A DNA stretch of 64,000 nucleotides from Prorocentrum cordatum (GCA_963575745.1 CAUYUJ010007446.1:164001-228000); one strand, 5' to 3'; counted from the stretch's first letter, positions 40,761 to 52,000 are shown. The notes: generated by a model from the sequence alone, not told the origin. Made by a program: numbers and translations.

Positions 40761-41148
40761 CCGCATTCTGGTTTTAGTGGATACCGAGCCTGCATGGGGA
40801 CGCAATGGCCTGAAAAGTTTCGGCGCTTGCAGGCGCCTCAGCCTCCTCGATGGGACCTGGCAGTCGAATCAATTCCAATTGGAGGTTGGCCCCGAAGCAG
40901 GTGCGATGCGATGCGGTGTTCCCTTTCTCCCCTTTCCCTTAGAGGCGGCGTCAGAAACCCGGCGTCACTCCCATGGGGAGCGACGGGGACTCTCGCCCCA
41001 TTGGAAGGGGTTTAGAAAGCTGGCGTTTTTTTGGTGTTGTTGTTTGTGTTGTTGTTGAGTTACGACTTGTGAATAATGATTATTGTTGATCCCTCTTTGG
41101 GGCACATTGCGTTGTTCAATTTGAGTGCCCTTCAATTCGAGCCTTTAC
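40761..41148. other. Spacer, no gene seen
   Basis: A 93-codon open frame at 40,777-41,058 lacks any known motif. GTTGTTG runs begin at 41,035. Confidence 0.45.
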
Positions 41149-42085
41149 ATGATGTGTTTATTGTTGGTGTTGTGTTTGTGATTGTTGTTGTTGTTGAGCT
41201 CGTTGTTGAAAAAGAATAACTGTTGATACACCCTTCTGGTGACAATTGCCTTTTTCAATTGAAGTGCTCCCCCCGGGGGCCGCACCGGGTTTTTTTCTAT
41301 CAAGGAAAATCTCTAGGGTCAAACTGCGTGATTGGCCCCCGAGTTACAACAATAACGGCTCTCGCCTGATGTTTCCTCACAGTTGAATCCCACATCGCGC
41401 TCTCGCGCGGGACTTCCTCACAAGTTCTTCAGGAATCGCGCTCTCGCGTGGAACTTCCTCGCAATTTATTCAGACGCCGCGCCCTCGACATTCAGGAGTC
41501 ACGCTCTCGCTGTGGATGTCCTCATGATTGATTTGGGAATCGAGCTGCCGCTCGAGACTTCCTCGCGATTCATGCAGGACGCACGCTTGAGCAACCCGCC
41601 TGCTCGACCTGGCCGCCTGGGCCGTCCTTCCCGACCCGCCTGCTAGGGTCAACCCGCCCGATTTCCCGTCTGGTTCGTGTTGAATGGCACGCGAGCCGAT
41701 GAGAGCGAACAGTCTCAAACTGATTGCTGCTGTTTTGTGTTGAATGGCACGCGAGCAAACCGGAGCCAGTTTTGAATTGAGTGTTGTTGTTGATGTTATA
41801 GATGGTGTTGGTGATGATGTTGTTGTTTGTGGTGGTGGTGTGATTGGTGTTGTTGGTGGTGGTGTTGTTGCACGTGTTGGTGTTGTTGTTGTTGCCGCCG
41901 TTGTCTCGTCCCTTCCTTCCATCCGTCTTCCTTTCCGGTGGTTCAGAGGCTGCACGAAATACACATTGTAGGTAAGAAAGATATGCCCCCAAAGGGGTAC
42001 GGTCGACGACGCAGAGAGAGGGTATCGAGGCTTTGGGATATTCGTGTTGAGTGGCACGCGAGCAGGTAATAGCGAACAGCCTTTA
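41149..42085 (+). repeat. Dispersed 0.7-0.95-kb repeat, copy 3
   Basis: Opens ATGATGTGTTTATTGTTGGTG, then GTGACAATTGC, CCCCCCGGGGGCCGCACCGG, 41-bp CGCGCTCTCGCG subunits (intervals 41, 41, 22, 41), CAACCCGCCTGCTCGACCTG, a GTTGTTGTTG stretch and the end block AAGATATGCCCCCAAAGGGG. Copy 4 follows in tandem. Confidence 0.9.
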
Positions 42086-42855
42086 CATGATGCGTTTATT
42101 GTTGGTGTTGTGTTTGTGATTGTTGTTGTTGTTGAGCTCGTTGTTGAAAAAGAATAACTGTTGATACACCCTTCTGGTGACAATTGCGTTTTTCAATTGA
42201 AGTGCTCCCCCCGGGGGCCGCACCGGGTTTTTTTTTAACAAAGAAAATCTCTAGGGTCAAACTGCGTGATTGGCCCCCGAATTTCAACAACAACGGCTCT
42301 CGCCTGATGTTTCCTCACAGTTGAATCCCACATCGCGCTCTCGCGCGGGACTTCCTCACAAGTTCTTCAGGAATCGCGCTCTCGCGTGGAACTTCCTCGC
42401 AATTTATTCAGACGCCGCGCCCTCGACATTCAGGAGTCACGCTCTCGCTGTGGATGTCCTCATGATTGATTTGGGAATCGAGCTGCCGCTCGAGACTTCC
42501 TCGCGATTCATGCAGGACGCACGCTTGAGCAACCCGCCTGCTCGACCTGGCCGCCTGGGCCCTCGTTCCCGACCCGTCTGCTAGGGTCTACCCGCCCGAT
42601 TTGCCCGTCTGGTTCGTGTTGAATGGCACGCGAGCCGATGAGAGCAAACAGTCTCAAATTGATTGTTATGTGTTGAATGGCGCGCGAGCAAACTGGAGCA
42701 AGTTTTAAACTGAGTGTTGTTGTTGATAGTCTAGTTCTTGTTGTTGGTGGTGTTGTGGTTGTTTGTGGTGGTGGAATGATTGGTGTTGTTGTTGGTGGTG
42801 TTGTTGTTTCACTTGTTGGTGTTGTTGTTGTTGTTGTTGCCGTTGTCTCGCCCGA
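42086..42855 (+). repeat. Dispersed 0.7-0.95-kb repeat, copy 4
   Basis: Nearly identical to copy 3 over its first 550 bp at a 936-bp offset, then diverges in the GTTGTTG stretch. The end block is missing and the CGCGACCC array begins instead. Copies 3 and 4 are the youngest pair of the family. Confidence 0.9.
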
Positions 42856-43170
42856 GACCGACCACGCGACCCACCCCGCGACCCACCCGCGACCCACCCG
42901 CGACCCACCCCGCGACCCGCATGTGACCTATCAACCCACCCCGCGACCCACCCTCGACCCATCCCGCGACCCACCTGCGACCCACCCAGGAACCACCCCG
43001 CGACCCACACGCAACCCACCTGCAACCTACCCCGGCGACCCACCCGCGACCCACCCGCGACCCATCCCGAGACCCATCCGCGACCCACGCGCGACCCATC
43101 TTGCGACCCGCCCGCGATCCGCCTGCGACCCACCCGGGACCCAACCGGCGACCCATTCCGCGACCCAAGC
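42856..43170 (+). repeat. CGCGACCCACC tandem repeat, about 11.3-bp period
   Basis: GACCC anchors at 42,868, 42,880, 42,891, 42,902, 42,914 and 42,925 and on to 43,071 are mostly 11 or 12 bp apart, mean about 11.3. Confidence 0.85.
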
Positions 43171-43284
43171 CGCATCACCCCTTCCTTTCTTATCCGCGCT
43201 TGCGGGGTGCTAAATCTATAATTTCTTTCGGCGCATCTCGCCGCCGTGCCTGGGTTATGGGTAAGAGGTCACCGAGATGCATTG

Positions 43285-43505
43285 GGAATTGCTTGGGAGG
43301 CCTTCCAGAAACACGTCGGATTCGGTTTGGGCGTTTCTTGGTGGCTTTGGGGGGCTTGATTTGTGGGGAGCCTCTTGGGGGCCTGTTGGCGGTCTCGGTG
43401 GCCATCTTGGGGCGAAGGGTTCAAAATGCATTTCAGCGGTCCTCGTCTGGGGCTTCCTTTGGGCTCTGTGGGATCGTCGTGGGGACATTCTAGGGCGATC
43501 TCGAT
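43285..43505 (-). repeat. Short phased repeat block, reverse sense
   Basis: CTTGGGGGCC, CTTTGGGGGG and ATCTTGGGGCG words, the reverse-sense form of the 3.2-28.5 kb family, 15 kb away from its nearest relative. Confidence 0.6.
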
Positions 43506-43705
43506 CCTCCCGCGCCGGAGACCGAAAGTGCCTCGGGCCGCAGGCCCGTGACAGGAGGAAACGTGACGCGCCCGCCCCTAACCTGAGCTTAGCCTGCTCA
43601 CTTTTGATGCGTTGCGCGTTCGATTGTACGGTCTCCTCGGCTGGCTGTGGCGCTCCCCTCCTCCTTGCCTCCATCCCCTCCTCTCGTCCTTCTTTTCCTC
43701 GTGTT

Positions 43706-44095
43706 CCTCCTGCTCCTGCTCCTCCTCCTCCTCCTCCTCCTCCTCCTCCTCCTCCTCCTCCTCCTCCTCCTCCCCCCTCCTTCCCCCCCGAGATGACAGC
43801 AGCAGAGTGTCCTTGCCCTGGCTGCTGGTTGCTGCGCGAAGCGCTGCTAAAACCCTGTTCCTCCTCCGCCTCCTCCTCCTCTTCCTCCTCCCCTCCTCCT
43901 CCTCCTCTCCTCCTCCTCCTCCTCCTCCTCCTCCTTCTCCTCCTCCTCCTCCTCCTCCTCCTCCTCCTCCTCCTCCTCCTCCTCCTCCTCCTCCTCCTCC
44001 TCCTCCTCCTCCTCCTCCTCCTCCTCCTCCTCCCCCCTCCCTCCTCCCCCTCCTCCTCCTCCCCCTCCTCCCCCTCCGCCTCCCCCTCCTCCTCG
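43706..44095 (+). repeat. TCC trinucleotide array
   Basis: Two long CTCCTC runs (43,706-43,775 and 43,860-44,095) with one unique interruption. Poly-Leu, Ser, Pro and Gly/Glu frames on both strands are artefacts. Confidence 0.95.
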
Positions 44096-44249
44096 ACCCC
44101 TCGCGCGGGCCTGGTGGCGCCTCGGTGCCCCTGTCTCCGGGGGCCAGGGCCCAGGACCGTCGACCCCGCCGCCGACGCCGGCGTCGACGCTCTCCCTCAC
44201 GCCGATGTTCAGGAGGCGGCCCCGCCCTCCGCGCTGGCTCCCCCGTGCG

Positions 44250-44769
44250 TAGGGGTCTCAAAATTCAGTGGAGGATGAGATGGCAATAGCGCCGCTCGTG
44301 ATCGTCGCCACGGCTGGACTCTCCTCGATATGCTGGACAGAGCACGCATCAGGAGAGGTCCAGGGAGTGGCGGTATTGGTACCTTCCCCTGGTGCGGTGA
44401 CCATGCCGTCGAGTAGAGGACAATCGTGTATTTCGATCTGTTGCCCCGCCCTCGCGTCGCCACGTGTCGGGTCGAGCATCATACTATTTTTGAGTATGCC
44501 CCCTGCGTTGCCCCGTGACTGGCTGGTGAAGCAGAACAGTACTTTGATATACCTCCCAGCACAGCCACGTTGAATGGAATGTCGTGTTATTGTTATTGTT
44601 ATACCCCGTAGGGCTCTGCTACGTGACAAGTCGAGCGTCATGGCTTTTGTTTCTGCTCTCTGTGTCACCATTCGACGTGTCTGTTATACATCAGCGGAGC
44701 ATCGCACCAGGGACATCCCCAAACAGTGGATGTCCTAACATGTTCGAAGACACTCCACGCCTGCCCGCT
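44250..44769. other. Spacer, no gene seen
   Basis: A 101-codon frame at 44,268-44,573 has ordinary composition but no motif I know. Confidence 0.45.
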
Positions 44770-44932
44770 GTCTCTCTCTCTCTCTCTCCCCTCTCTCTCT
44801 CTCTCTCCCCCTCTCGCCCTCTCCCCTCTCTCTCTCTCCCCCTCTCGCCCTCTCCCCTCTCTCCCCTCTCTCCTGTCTCTCTATCGCTCTCTCTCTCTCT
44901 CTCTCCCCCTCTCTCTCCCCCTCTCCCTCTGA
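44770..44932 (+). repeat. (CT)n with CCCTCTCGCCC interruptions
   Basis: CTCTCTCTCTCTCTC runs with two copies of a CCCCTCTCGCCCTCTCCCC unit. Confidence 0.95.
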
Positions 44933-46822
44933 TGCTTTCTCCTGTGCTGGCTACTACATTCTCTACTGTAGAGGCCTTATGCCTTGGCCGCCCATCCAGG
45001 GCGCTCCCGAGGTCACTCTGTGGTCGTGGGCTGGCCGTTGGGCCAGGGGTTGGCTGGCAGCTGTCTCGTTGGCACTGGAAAGGTCAAGCAAGAATTCGGG
45101 CGTGAGCTGCCACTGAACAGTACGACCCGGACCCGGGATCCGGCACCCAGGTCCGGAGAAATTTGGCGGTCTCTCGATCCCATTAATCCCCGTTCTGGGG
45201 CTCCCAGGCTCCGCAGGGCTCCTGGCCTCGGCCTGGGCGGGGGAGGTGCGCTTCTGGGGGCGGAGAACGGGGGGAGTGGGCTGTGTGTTCCAGGACTCCC
45301 CGAGATTGTGGCCCCAGCTCGAGTGCTATGCTTTCACGGACATGCGCGTCTCTGGTGTGCACGCCGTGCTCCGGCACACACCTTCAGGAACTTCATGCTC
45401 TGAGTGTTCTCTCCCTCTCCGAACGCTTCGTGTCCCCCTTCGCGGAGTGAATCTTCGGCGCTGCAACAATAAGAATGTATCTCACGACTTCCTACGAGGC
45501 CCCCATGGTGCCCATGAGGACTTGTGCCGTTGGTGGGGAAGCCATGCATATTGACTCCCTTGGCGTATTTCAGTTTAGCGACCTTTTTGGATGTACACAA
45601 GATGCGGGGGGGGGCGCAGTCGAGCGCGTTTGGGATCGCCAGACCATGCGATGAGACGATGTGTTGCAAGTCTGAAAAGCGCCCATGGGTGGCATACAAC
45701 AAAAACGAAAGTTTGACCAAAGTTGAGATTTAGTTTCAAACCGTTGCAACGAAATGTCCGATTTATCCGCAAACCGAGCCCAACACACATGGGGTTTTAA
45801 ACGGGTCGTATGGGAATTGAACATTCTTTGTGGTTAAATCCACGACGTCGCGATGTGCATGGGGGGTGCGTTCGGTGGTCAGAGTTTGGAGGATGTCCCG
45901 AGCGAAGCGGCCAAGAACAGCGAGGATCACGATAATCTCTTCTGACCTGTACTCCTACGGAGGGGTGGGTATAGCAACATACTGTTCAGCCCCCTTTCCC
46001 TCACTCATCTTGCTGCGTGCCTCCTCCCAGACTGCACGTGGCCGTTCCCAAGTCGCAGTGGATCTGTTGCTGCGATGCCATGCCGAGTGGCTCCAGTCAC
46101 CAATTTCCGCAGTTCTCTTCAACGCTTTTCTCCTCAAGCCTTGACCACGGCGTTTTGGGTCCACAGGCCAATCGTTCTCTGGCGCAAGCAGGGCGCCGGC
46201 ATATCGGAAACCGCACATGAGATTACCCTTTTGCGTCACTCAAGTCGATATCAGTTCAGCGGTTTAGCGTCAAAGCTATTCAGACCGAGCAGTCGACTGG
46301 ATGCCCCCCCTCCCCCCCCATCTCCCTCGAGGAAGGATCAACTGGATAAGCAGGCGTCCTCGGGTCCTATTTCTACCGTGTAGACGGGGCCTGTCAAGGC
46401 CGTCTGGGGTCCACACCCTAAAGGCCTACCGTGGTCGGGTGCTGACCCTTCTACAAACATCTTCGCGCACGCAGATAAATGATCAATCATCGCGTGCTGT
46501 AGACATTCTGGCGCAGGACGAGGCGCATGCCCCTGTGGCACGAGACCAGGAGATGGCCACACGACGCTGCGAGGAGCAGGAGGAGGGAGAGTGCCATCCC
46601 CTGCTTGCCCCCTCCTCTCAGCGTCGCAGCGCAGGTCGGCGCTTCGCTCGCCGCGCGCGGGTACGTGGAGCTCGGCGGCAGAAGAGGCGGCAACGCCCTC
46701 ACCGGGACGCGCCCGCGCCAGAACCGCCGACGGTCTGGAGGGCATCGCCGAGGCGCCGGGAGTGGGTGGAAAAAGAACGGGATTGGATATCAAACAAATT
46801 ACATAAACATGATTATTCGGAG
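44933..46822. other. 1.9-kb stretch with no recognised gene
   Basis: Mixed composition; scattered open frames up to 220 codons overlap on both strands and show no domain motif. The stretch could hold diverged exons that I cannot recognise. Confidence 0.4.
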
Positions 46823-46950
46823 GTCCGCGCGGAGTTCTTGGATCGGGGCAGGACCCCCCTGGCCGCAGGCGGCGCCGCCCCTGGCGAGCTCCGCGCTCCG
46901 GCGCCGTGCCTGGCGCGCCTCCAGCACCGATCCAAGAAATTTTCGCGGAC
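46823..46950. mobile_element. MITE- or introner-like inverted-repeat element, copy 1
   Basis: 128 bp with termini GTCCGCGCGGA...TTCTTGGATCGG and, inverted, GTCCGCGAAAATTTCTTGGATCGG. The GC-rich centre holds GGCGGCGCCGCC. Shares termini and flanking ATAAACAT with 48,883-49,003. Confidence 0.65.
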
Positions 46951-48363
46951 TTTTGACAAATCATAGTTATGCAGCTGTTTGACATTCAAAGGAAGGCCTT
47001 CTGCTCATCTCCTCCTTTACGTTGCATCTTCGGGGGGTGGTACTTAATAAGAGAGGATAGCAATCTACGCGACAGACAAGCCTGTCGTGTGCACAATGTG
47101 CCCGTCGCAAGTTCGACGCGGGTTCGGCGACGCGGATTCGACGCGGATTGCGGCGCGATGGGTCAGAGAATGTCTTTTTGAGGTGCAAGCCCTTTCCACC
47201 CCTGACCTCCATGTTCGGAAGACGGGAGTGATCCTATTCACGAATGGACGCACATGGGCCTGGTCAGAAGCGATAGTTTCGGTTGTGCCGTACGCACGTT
47301 GCGCGCGCTGAAATCAGAGGAGCAACAGGTCATGAGAATGATGGGTTTCAAGAATGGCAATAGTTCCAAGATTCCTTGATCCCCGAGTGATCCGCACGTG
47401 ATCCAGGCCCGAGGGCCGTGATCATGGGAGTTTACACGCTCTCCTCGAGATGATGATGCAGGACGGGAGCCTGTTTGCAAATCTCGCCGCGCTGTTCGCC
47501 CCTGCGCCTTCAAGAAAATGGGGATCAGGGGCGTGCCGTCGTCTTTGCCTGGGGCCACCGCGCATCGTCGGGCAGCAGGATTGGTACCCGCATCCCGTCG
47601 CTGAGCACCGTGACGAATACCCGTAACACGGCACTGAACAGCATGACGGAGTGCGGCACCAAGACTCTGACACCGACCACGTAGCAGCAAGGCGGGTATT
47701 TGCATCATGCCGGTCGCGCCACGACGGGCGCAGGCAGCACGGTGATGACCAACACGACGGAATACGTCATTTCGGCCCTGACATGCACCCTCGAGCAGAA
47801 CGACGGGCGCATTGCTGGCAGAACGTCGCTGAGCAACACCATTGGTGCCAGCAGTGCGATGCCCGGTAGCACGACGAAGCGCACTACTACGACCTTGGCA
47901 TCCACCGTGGAACCAGAAGGGTGCGAACCTGCATGGTGCGGGCAGCGTGACGCGTGCCTGCAGCAGGACGCGGAGCAGTGCGGCGGAGGGGCAGCGCCTC
48001 GGCTCTGCACACCCACCCCGTTGGGCAGCACGGCGGAGAGCAGAACCACGATTGTCTGGCACTACGTGGTATCATCAGGATGCCGCCCGCGGCGCAAAGG
48101 CGGGCACACACACATACTTCGTGGCTGTGTGGTGCTAGCCTTCGTGCCCCAGTGGCGCGGTCGATGCTGGCGCGTGGCAGCGTAGCGGGTCGCAGCAGCG
48201 CGGCGTCTGGCAGTCCAGTGGGGAGCAACAGCACGACTCCGGCTTCTGTGACTAGGACGTCGTGCAGGGTTGTTAGTTGCGCGGCTGTGCAAAGAGTTGC
48301 CCCCCTCCCTTCCTTCGCCTCTTCTTCCTTGGCTGCCCAGGCCGCCCAGGCCCTGGCCCGCCT
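46951..48363. other. 1.4-kb stretch with weak repeats, no gene called
   Basis: Between about 47,580 and 48,050 words such as GGCAGCACGGTGATGACCA, GGTAGCACGACGAAGCGCA and GGCAGCGTGACGCG recur roughly every 40 bp or multiples, giving Thr-rich frames on + and Arg/Ala-rich frames on - (274 codons at 47,238-48,062). A degenerate minisatellite explains both. Confidence 0.4.
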
Positions 48364-48765
48364 CCCGGTTCCCTGGCCTTCGCTCGATTTGAGTACTCCA
48401 TGCTGTCAGTGGATGGTGACCGCGCGGCAAAAAATGACGCTCTCTGCCAGCTCTTCGCGAGTCTCAACCTTCCACAACTTGGCGACGCTATTGATGTTGA
48501 GGCTGCGGGCGCCGCTGGTGGTGATGGTGATGCTGCTGTGGGTGGTGGCGCTGGAATTCCTCGCTGGCCTGATGTTTCTGCAAGTGCCGTGGGAGCTGGT
48601 GGCGCTGCAGATCTCCTTGCACACGCTCGTGCTAAGCTTCCCGACGATATCCCTGCCACCGCCGTCTATGTGGACCTTGCCGACCATCGGATACATGCTC
48701 TCGGCACCACGCCCCCTGGAGCCGCTGGCGGCGATGCACATGGACGGGGTGTGTTTCGGCAATGA
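48364..48765 (+). CDS. Candidate partial coding exon, unknown function
   Basis: A frame ending at 48,765 has a balanced, soluble-protein composition unlike the surrounding low-complexity frames: MLSVDGDRAAKNDALCQLFA, SLNLPQLGDAIDVEAAG, a glycine/alanine linker, then LLAHARAKLPDDIPATAVY and VDLADHRIHALGTTPPGA. No family is recognised. I see no start context or targeting peptide. A methionine at about 48,400 is possible, but the frame is open upstream. The MITE/introner-like element starts 118 bp after the stop, and an overlapping frame runs across the region on the same strand. It may be an exon of a gene, or chance. Confidence 0.3.
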   Translation, partial: PGSLAFARFEYSMLSVDGDRAAKNDALCQLFASLNLPQLGDAIDVEAAGAAGGDGDAAVGGGAGIPRWPDVSASAVGAGGAADLLAHARAKLPDDIPATAVYVDLADHRIHALGTTPPGAAGGDAHGRGVFRQ

Positions 48766-48882
48766 ATGTTCTTCTGCCGTAGCCGATCTGATGCCGAACT
48801 GTTTTCTTCCGAGGGGGCGCCGACCCAGGTCCGCCCTGATGTAGAGGGACCAACCATGCATACGTATAAACATTTGGAGCTG

Positions 48883-49003
48883 GTCTGTGCGGATTTCTTG
48901 GATTGGCGCCGGACCTTCCTCCCTGGCGCGCGGAGCGCGCCAGGGGCGGCGCCGGAGGCGCCGCTGGGAGGCCCCAGCGCCGATCCAAGAGATCCGCGCA
49001 GAT
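48883..49003. mobile_element. MITE- or introner-like inverted-repeat element, copy 2
   Basis: 121 bp. Left end GTCTGTGCGGATTTCTTGGA; right end, read on the other strand, ATCTGCGCGGATCTCTTGGA. The centre contains CCTGGCGCGCGGAGCGCGCC AGG, a 10-bp-arm hairpin. It begins with GT and has AG at 48,999-49,001 just before its end, like an intron. Confidence 0.65.
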
Positions 49004-50274
49004 CTTCGGAAGTTTGTTTTTATTTAGCTACAGTCAACCCGAATCGTCAGGATGAGCAATTTTCCAAGGTCGCCTTTGCATCCTTCCCCTTCGGCCCATC
49101 CTTGCCCTCTTTCGCTGGCCACGCCCCGCTCGCAAAGTGCCGACACGACCTTCCAAGGCCCTTGCATCCTCACGGCGCGTCCTTATTATACGGGTTGGCT
49201 GTACCTGTTCCCCGATTGCGAGCCATCGGCGACGGAATGCCACCTGTGCGGGAGGAAGGGGGCGGCAGCAGGAGGGGAGCGGGCGAGAGCGTCTCGGGCG
49301 TGGGCGCCACCCGGAACGGCGCAGGCCGTGCACCGCAGCGGAAGGATTGGTCGCTGGTGCATCGGCAGCATTGGTCTGAAGATCAGAATGCAGCGTCCCT
49401 CCTCCGCCGTGGTCGTCGTCGTCGTCTTTCTCTTTCCCTCTCCCTTTTCACGCTTTCGCATGCGTGCGTTACAAGTGACACGCTCAGGGGGGGGGGGGGG
49501 GCAAGCTCGCTTCGTCGGGTTGCGTTGCTGGGGGGCTATATTCTTTCCCGGTGCGAAAATTAGCATGGGAAAGCGACTGGAACATCACGTCCTGAAGCCT
49601 TGCGTATGAAATTTAGTGCGCCTGGGAGGGCCAGAAGCGCGGAATGAAACATAATGAGTAATCGTGCATGCGTGGATGGGCGAGTAGAAGGGGAGGGGAG
49701 GCGAGGTGGCGAGAAGGAGGGTGGGTAACTATTCCTTCCCACTTGTTCATCCTTCTCTTCTCTCTTCCGTCTCCTTCCTCCTACTGCCTTCCTTCCACCT
49801 CATACTTCGCATCCGGCCTCCCTCCCCCTCCTTTCCCTCCTCCTGCTCCCCTTCCACGTCATTCGCCTCCCTCCTCCTCCCCCTTCCCCTTCATCCCCGA
49901 ATCCTCCCTCAGTGGCCATCCCTGTATCTTTCTCCCTCATCCCTCCTTCCTCCTTCCCTCTTCCGTCCTTCCCCATCCGCGTCCTGCCCATGTCCCTCCT
50001 GCTCCCCCGCCTCATCCTCTTGTATGGTCCTCCAAGACAACCTCAGAGGGTCCCAGAAGTTCCCTCTGGGTTTGGGGTGTTCGTCTGGATTTCGTCGGTC
50101 TCGTTCCACACCTGGACGAATTCAGGACGAGGTCTGGACGACAGGGTGAAGAGGTTAGTCGAGACTTGTACGAAATTCGGTCGGGATCACGTTTCTGATA
50201 GGGCCGCGGAGGTGCACAGAGGCTCCCATCCCATGAAGGCTCACCCAGCTCCTTCTCCAAGCGTACCCCTCTCG
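49004..50274. other. Spacer with CT-rich tract, no gene seen
   Basis: Poly-G (49,488-49,501) and a long pyrimidine-rich stretch with CTTCC, CCTCCC and CTCC words at 49,730-50,010. No coding motif. Confidence 0.5.
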
Positions 50275-50870
50275 CTCGCCCTCCTCTCTTCCTCCTCCAT
50301 CCCCTTTCTAGTCAAACCCTGTCACATCCCCAAACGTGTCGGTAGGGCGGGTGGGGCGTTTCGTTCGAGACGTCCTCACAAAAAACAACACAACATTGAA
50401 GCTGGAACTTCGCAACAGTTTCAAAGAGGGAGGGCTGTTCGTTTTCGAAATATGGCTCTCGCCTTGGCGCAGCGCGCATTCGTTTCAAATTTGACAGGTT
50501 CCATGCTTGATGGCGGCTGGTTTTGAAACTGTAGCTCCCGCCGTAACGCCGCGAACACTCGTTTAAGCAAGTTGGCAACAGCTTCAAGGATGAAGGGCTG
50601 CTCTTCTCAAACTGTGGATCTCGCCTTAGCGCCGTGCGCGTTCGTTTCGAACGCAAACTGCATCTCCCAGGCACGATTCTGGATTGCCAGGACGGAACAG
50701 CCATTTTGATGCGCAGTGTTGAGGTCCCACAATCGTGTTTTGGAACGCTATAGGAATGACAGGACGCAACAATCATTGACTCGCGGCGTTGAAGTCCCAA
50801 AATTGGTACGGTTGCTTTCAAACGGGGCATTGTCCGCAATATGCATAACACCTTCTAGGGATTTGTGAAG
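50275..50870 (-). repeat. Composite repeat B (inverted partner of 32.9-33.7 kb)
   Basis: Read on the minus strand it gives GTGTTATGCAT, CAACCGTACCAA, TTCAACGCCGCG...TTGTTGCG, CTCAACACTGCG, then three GCGAGAG-type units about 83 bp apart, then CCGCCCTACCGACACG...ATGGAGGAGG: the same modules in the same order as 32,874-33,655. Confidence 0.8.
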
Positions 50871-50930
50871 AGGGTATTTGGAAGGGGGTATTGCAACATC
50901 GTTGTGCGTCCTGATTTTACACTGGACTCT

Positions 50931-50985
50931 TCCTCCTCCTCCTCCTCCTCCTCCTCCTACTCCTCCTCCTCCTCCCTCTCATCCT
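50931..50985 (+). repeat. TCC trinucleotide repeat
   Basis: CCTCCTCCTCCTCCTCCTCC with a TACTCC interruption. Confidence 0.95.
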
Positions 50986-50999
50986 CCTCATGCTCCAGC

Positions 51000-51960
51000 T
51001 CTCGCTCCCGCGCAGCCAGGCCCAGAGCATGGAGGCGAAGGACCTCCCCGCAGCCGCTCCCACTGCGGCGTGGTTGGCCCCGTCCTTTGAGGCCTGGAGC
51101 TCCACAGCCGCAATCGAGGGAAGTGCGGCAGAGCTGCGATAAGCGCAAGCAGCTCAGAGTCAAAACGGGACACCGCGTAGCTCATCAAATCGGGCGCTCG
51201 CCGAGGGGGAAGTGAGAGTGGAGAGGCCGCCTCCGAAGGCGGCGGTATTTCTCAGAAGCTCTCTGGCCTGCTGTGAGGCCTTCCGTGGCTCCGGAGAAGG
51301 CCGAGGAAGCTTCTGAGAAGGGCCAGAGGCCTTCTTCCGAGAGGGCCCGCCCCCTCGGCCTTCTCCTAGGCGCGCCGCCGGAGGATAATAGGCGGACATT
51401 CTGGGGGGAGCGCACGGTGGGGGAGGAGTGGAGAGGATGAGCACCAGCGGGAGCGACAGCGGGATCGCAGGAAGAACGGGAGGGGTGTTGCCGATCTCCA
51501 AGGAAGAGGTGAAGGATGATGAGCTGGAGGGTGGGGAGGGGGGGCACGTCCCTTGGTCAGACATGCGCGGCTAATCGTTCATCCAGAGGATCCCTCGTGT
51601 GCCATCGAGTGGAGACGTGGCGGGCCCGCGGGGCAGGAGGAGCGGTGACGAGGCGGAGGAGGAGGGGGAGGAGGCGTTGATTGCCGTGCGTCTCCCATGT
51701 GCTAGGGGCGCCGGCATCCCCGAGAGGTGTACGATTGAGGGGGCAGTAGGGGTGATGCGCGAGGATAGGGGGGGCGATGACGTGAGGCAAGAGTGGGGGT
51801 GCAAGAGAAGAACCGGTGTGGGCCAAGGCCACGGCGTCCCGTAGCCTCCTCGGGCCATTCTTCCGGGTGCCACCTCGCACCACCATGCAAGACTGTTTTT
51901 CCGTAATTGGGTACAGGAGGAGTCGATCATGTCCCTGAGCCATGTCTTTTCGTGCTCTCT
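51000..51960. other. Spacer, no gene seen
   Basis: GC-rich, purine-rich in parts. Several 60-130-codon frames on both strands without motif. The word GAAGCTTCTGAGAAGG recurs in variants at 51,240-51,340. Confidence 0.45.
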
Positions 51961-52000
51961 TTCTATTTCACTGTCTCTCTCTCTCTCTCTATCTCTCTCG
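51961..52000 (+). repeat. (CT)n microsatellite
   Basis: CTGTCTCTCTCTCTCTCTAT followed by CTCTCTCGCTTTCTTTCTCG. Confidence 0.9.

Noticed and set aside
43277-44278. 333-codon and overlapping frames with poly-Leu, poly-Pro or poly-Gly
   Set aside because: The TCC array yields them in several frames on both strands; the short unique ends have no motif.
47238-48062. 274-codon minus-strand frame with Arg/Ala/Cys-rich imperfect repeats
   Set aside because: The underlying DNA is a degenerate minisatellite that also gives Thr-rich frames on +; nothing distinguishes a coding strand.
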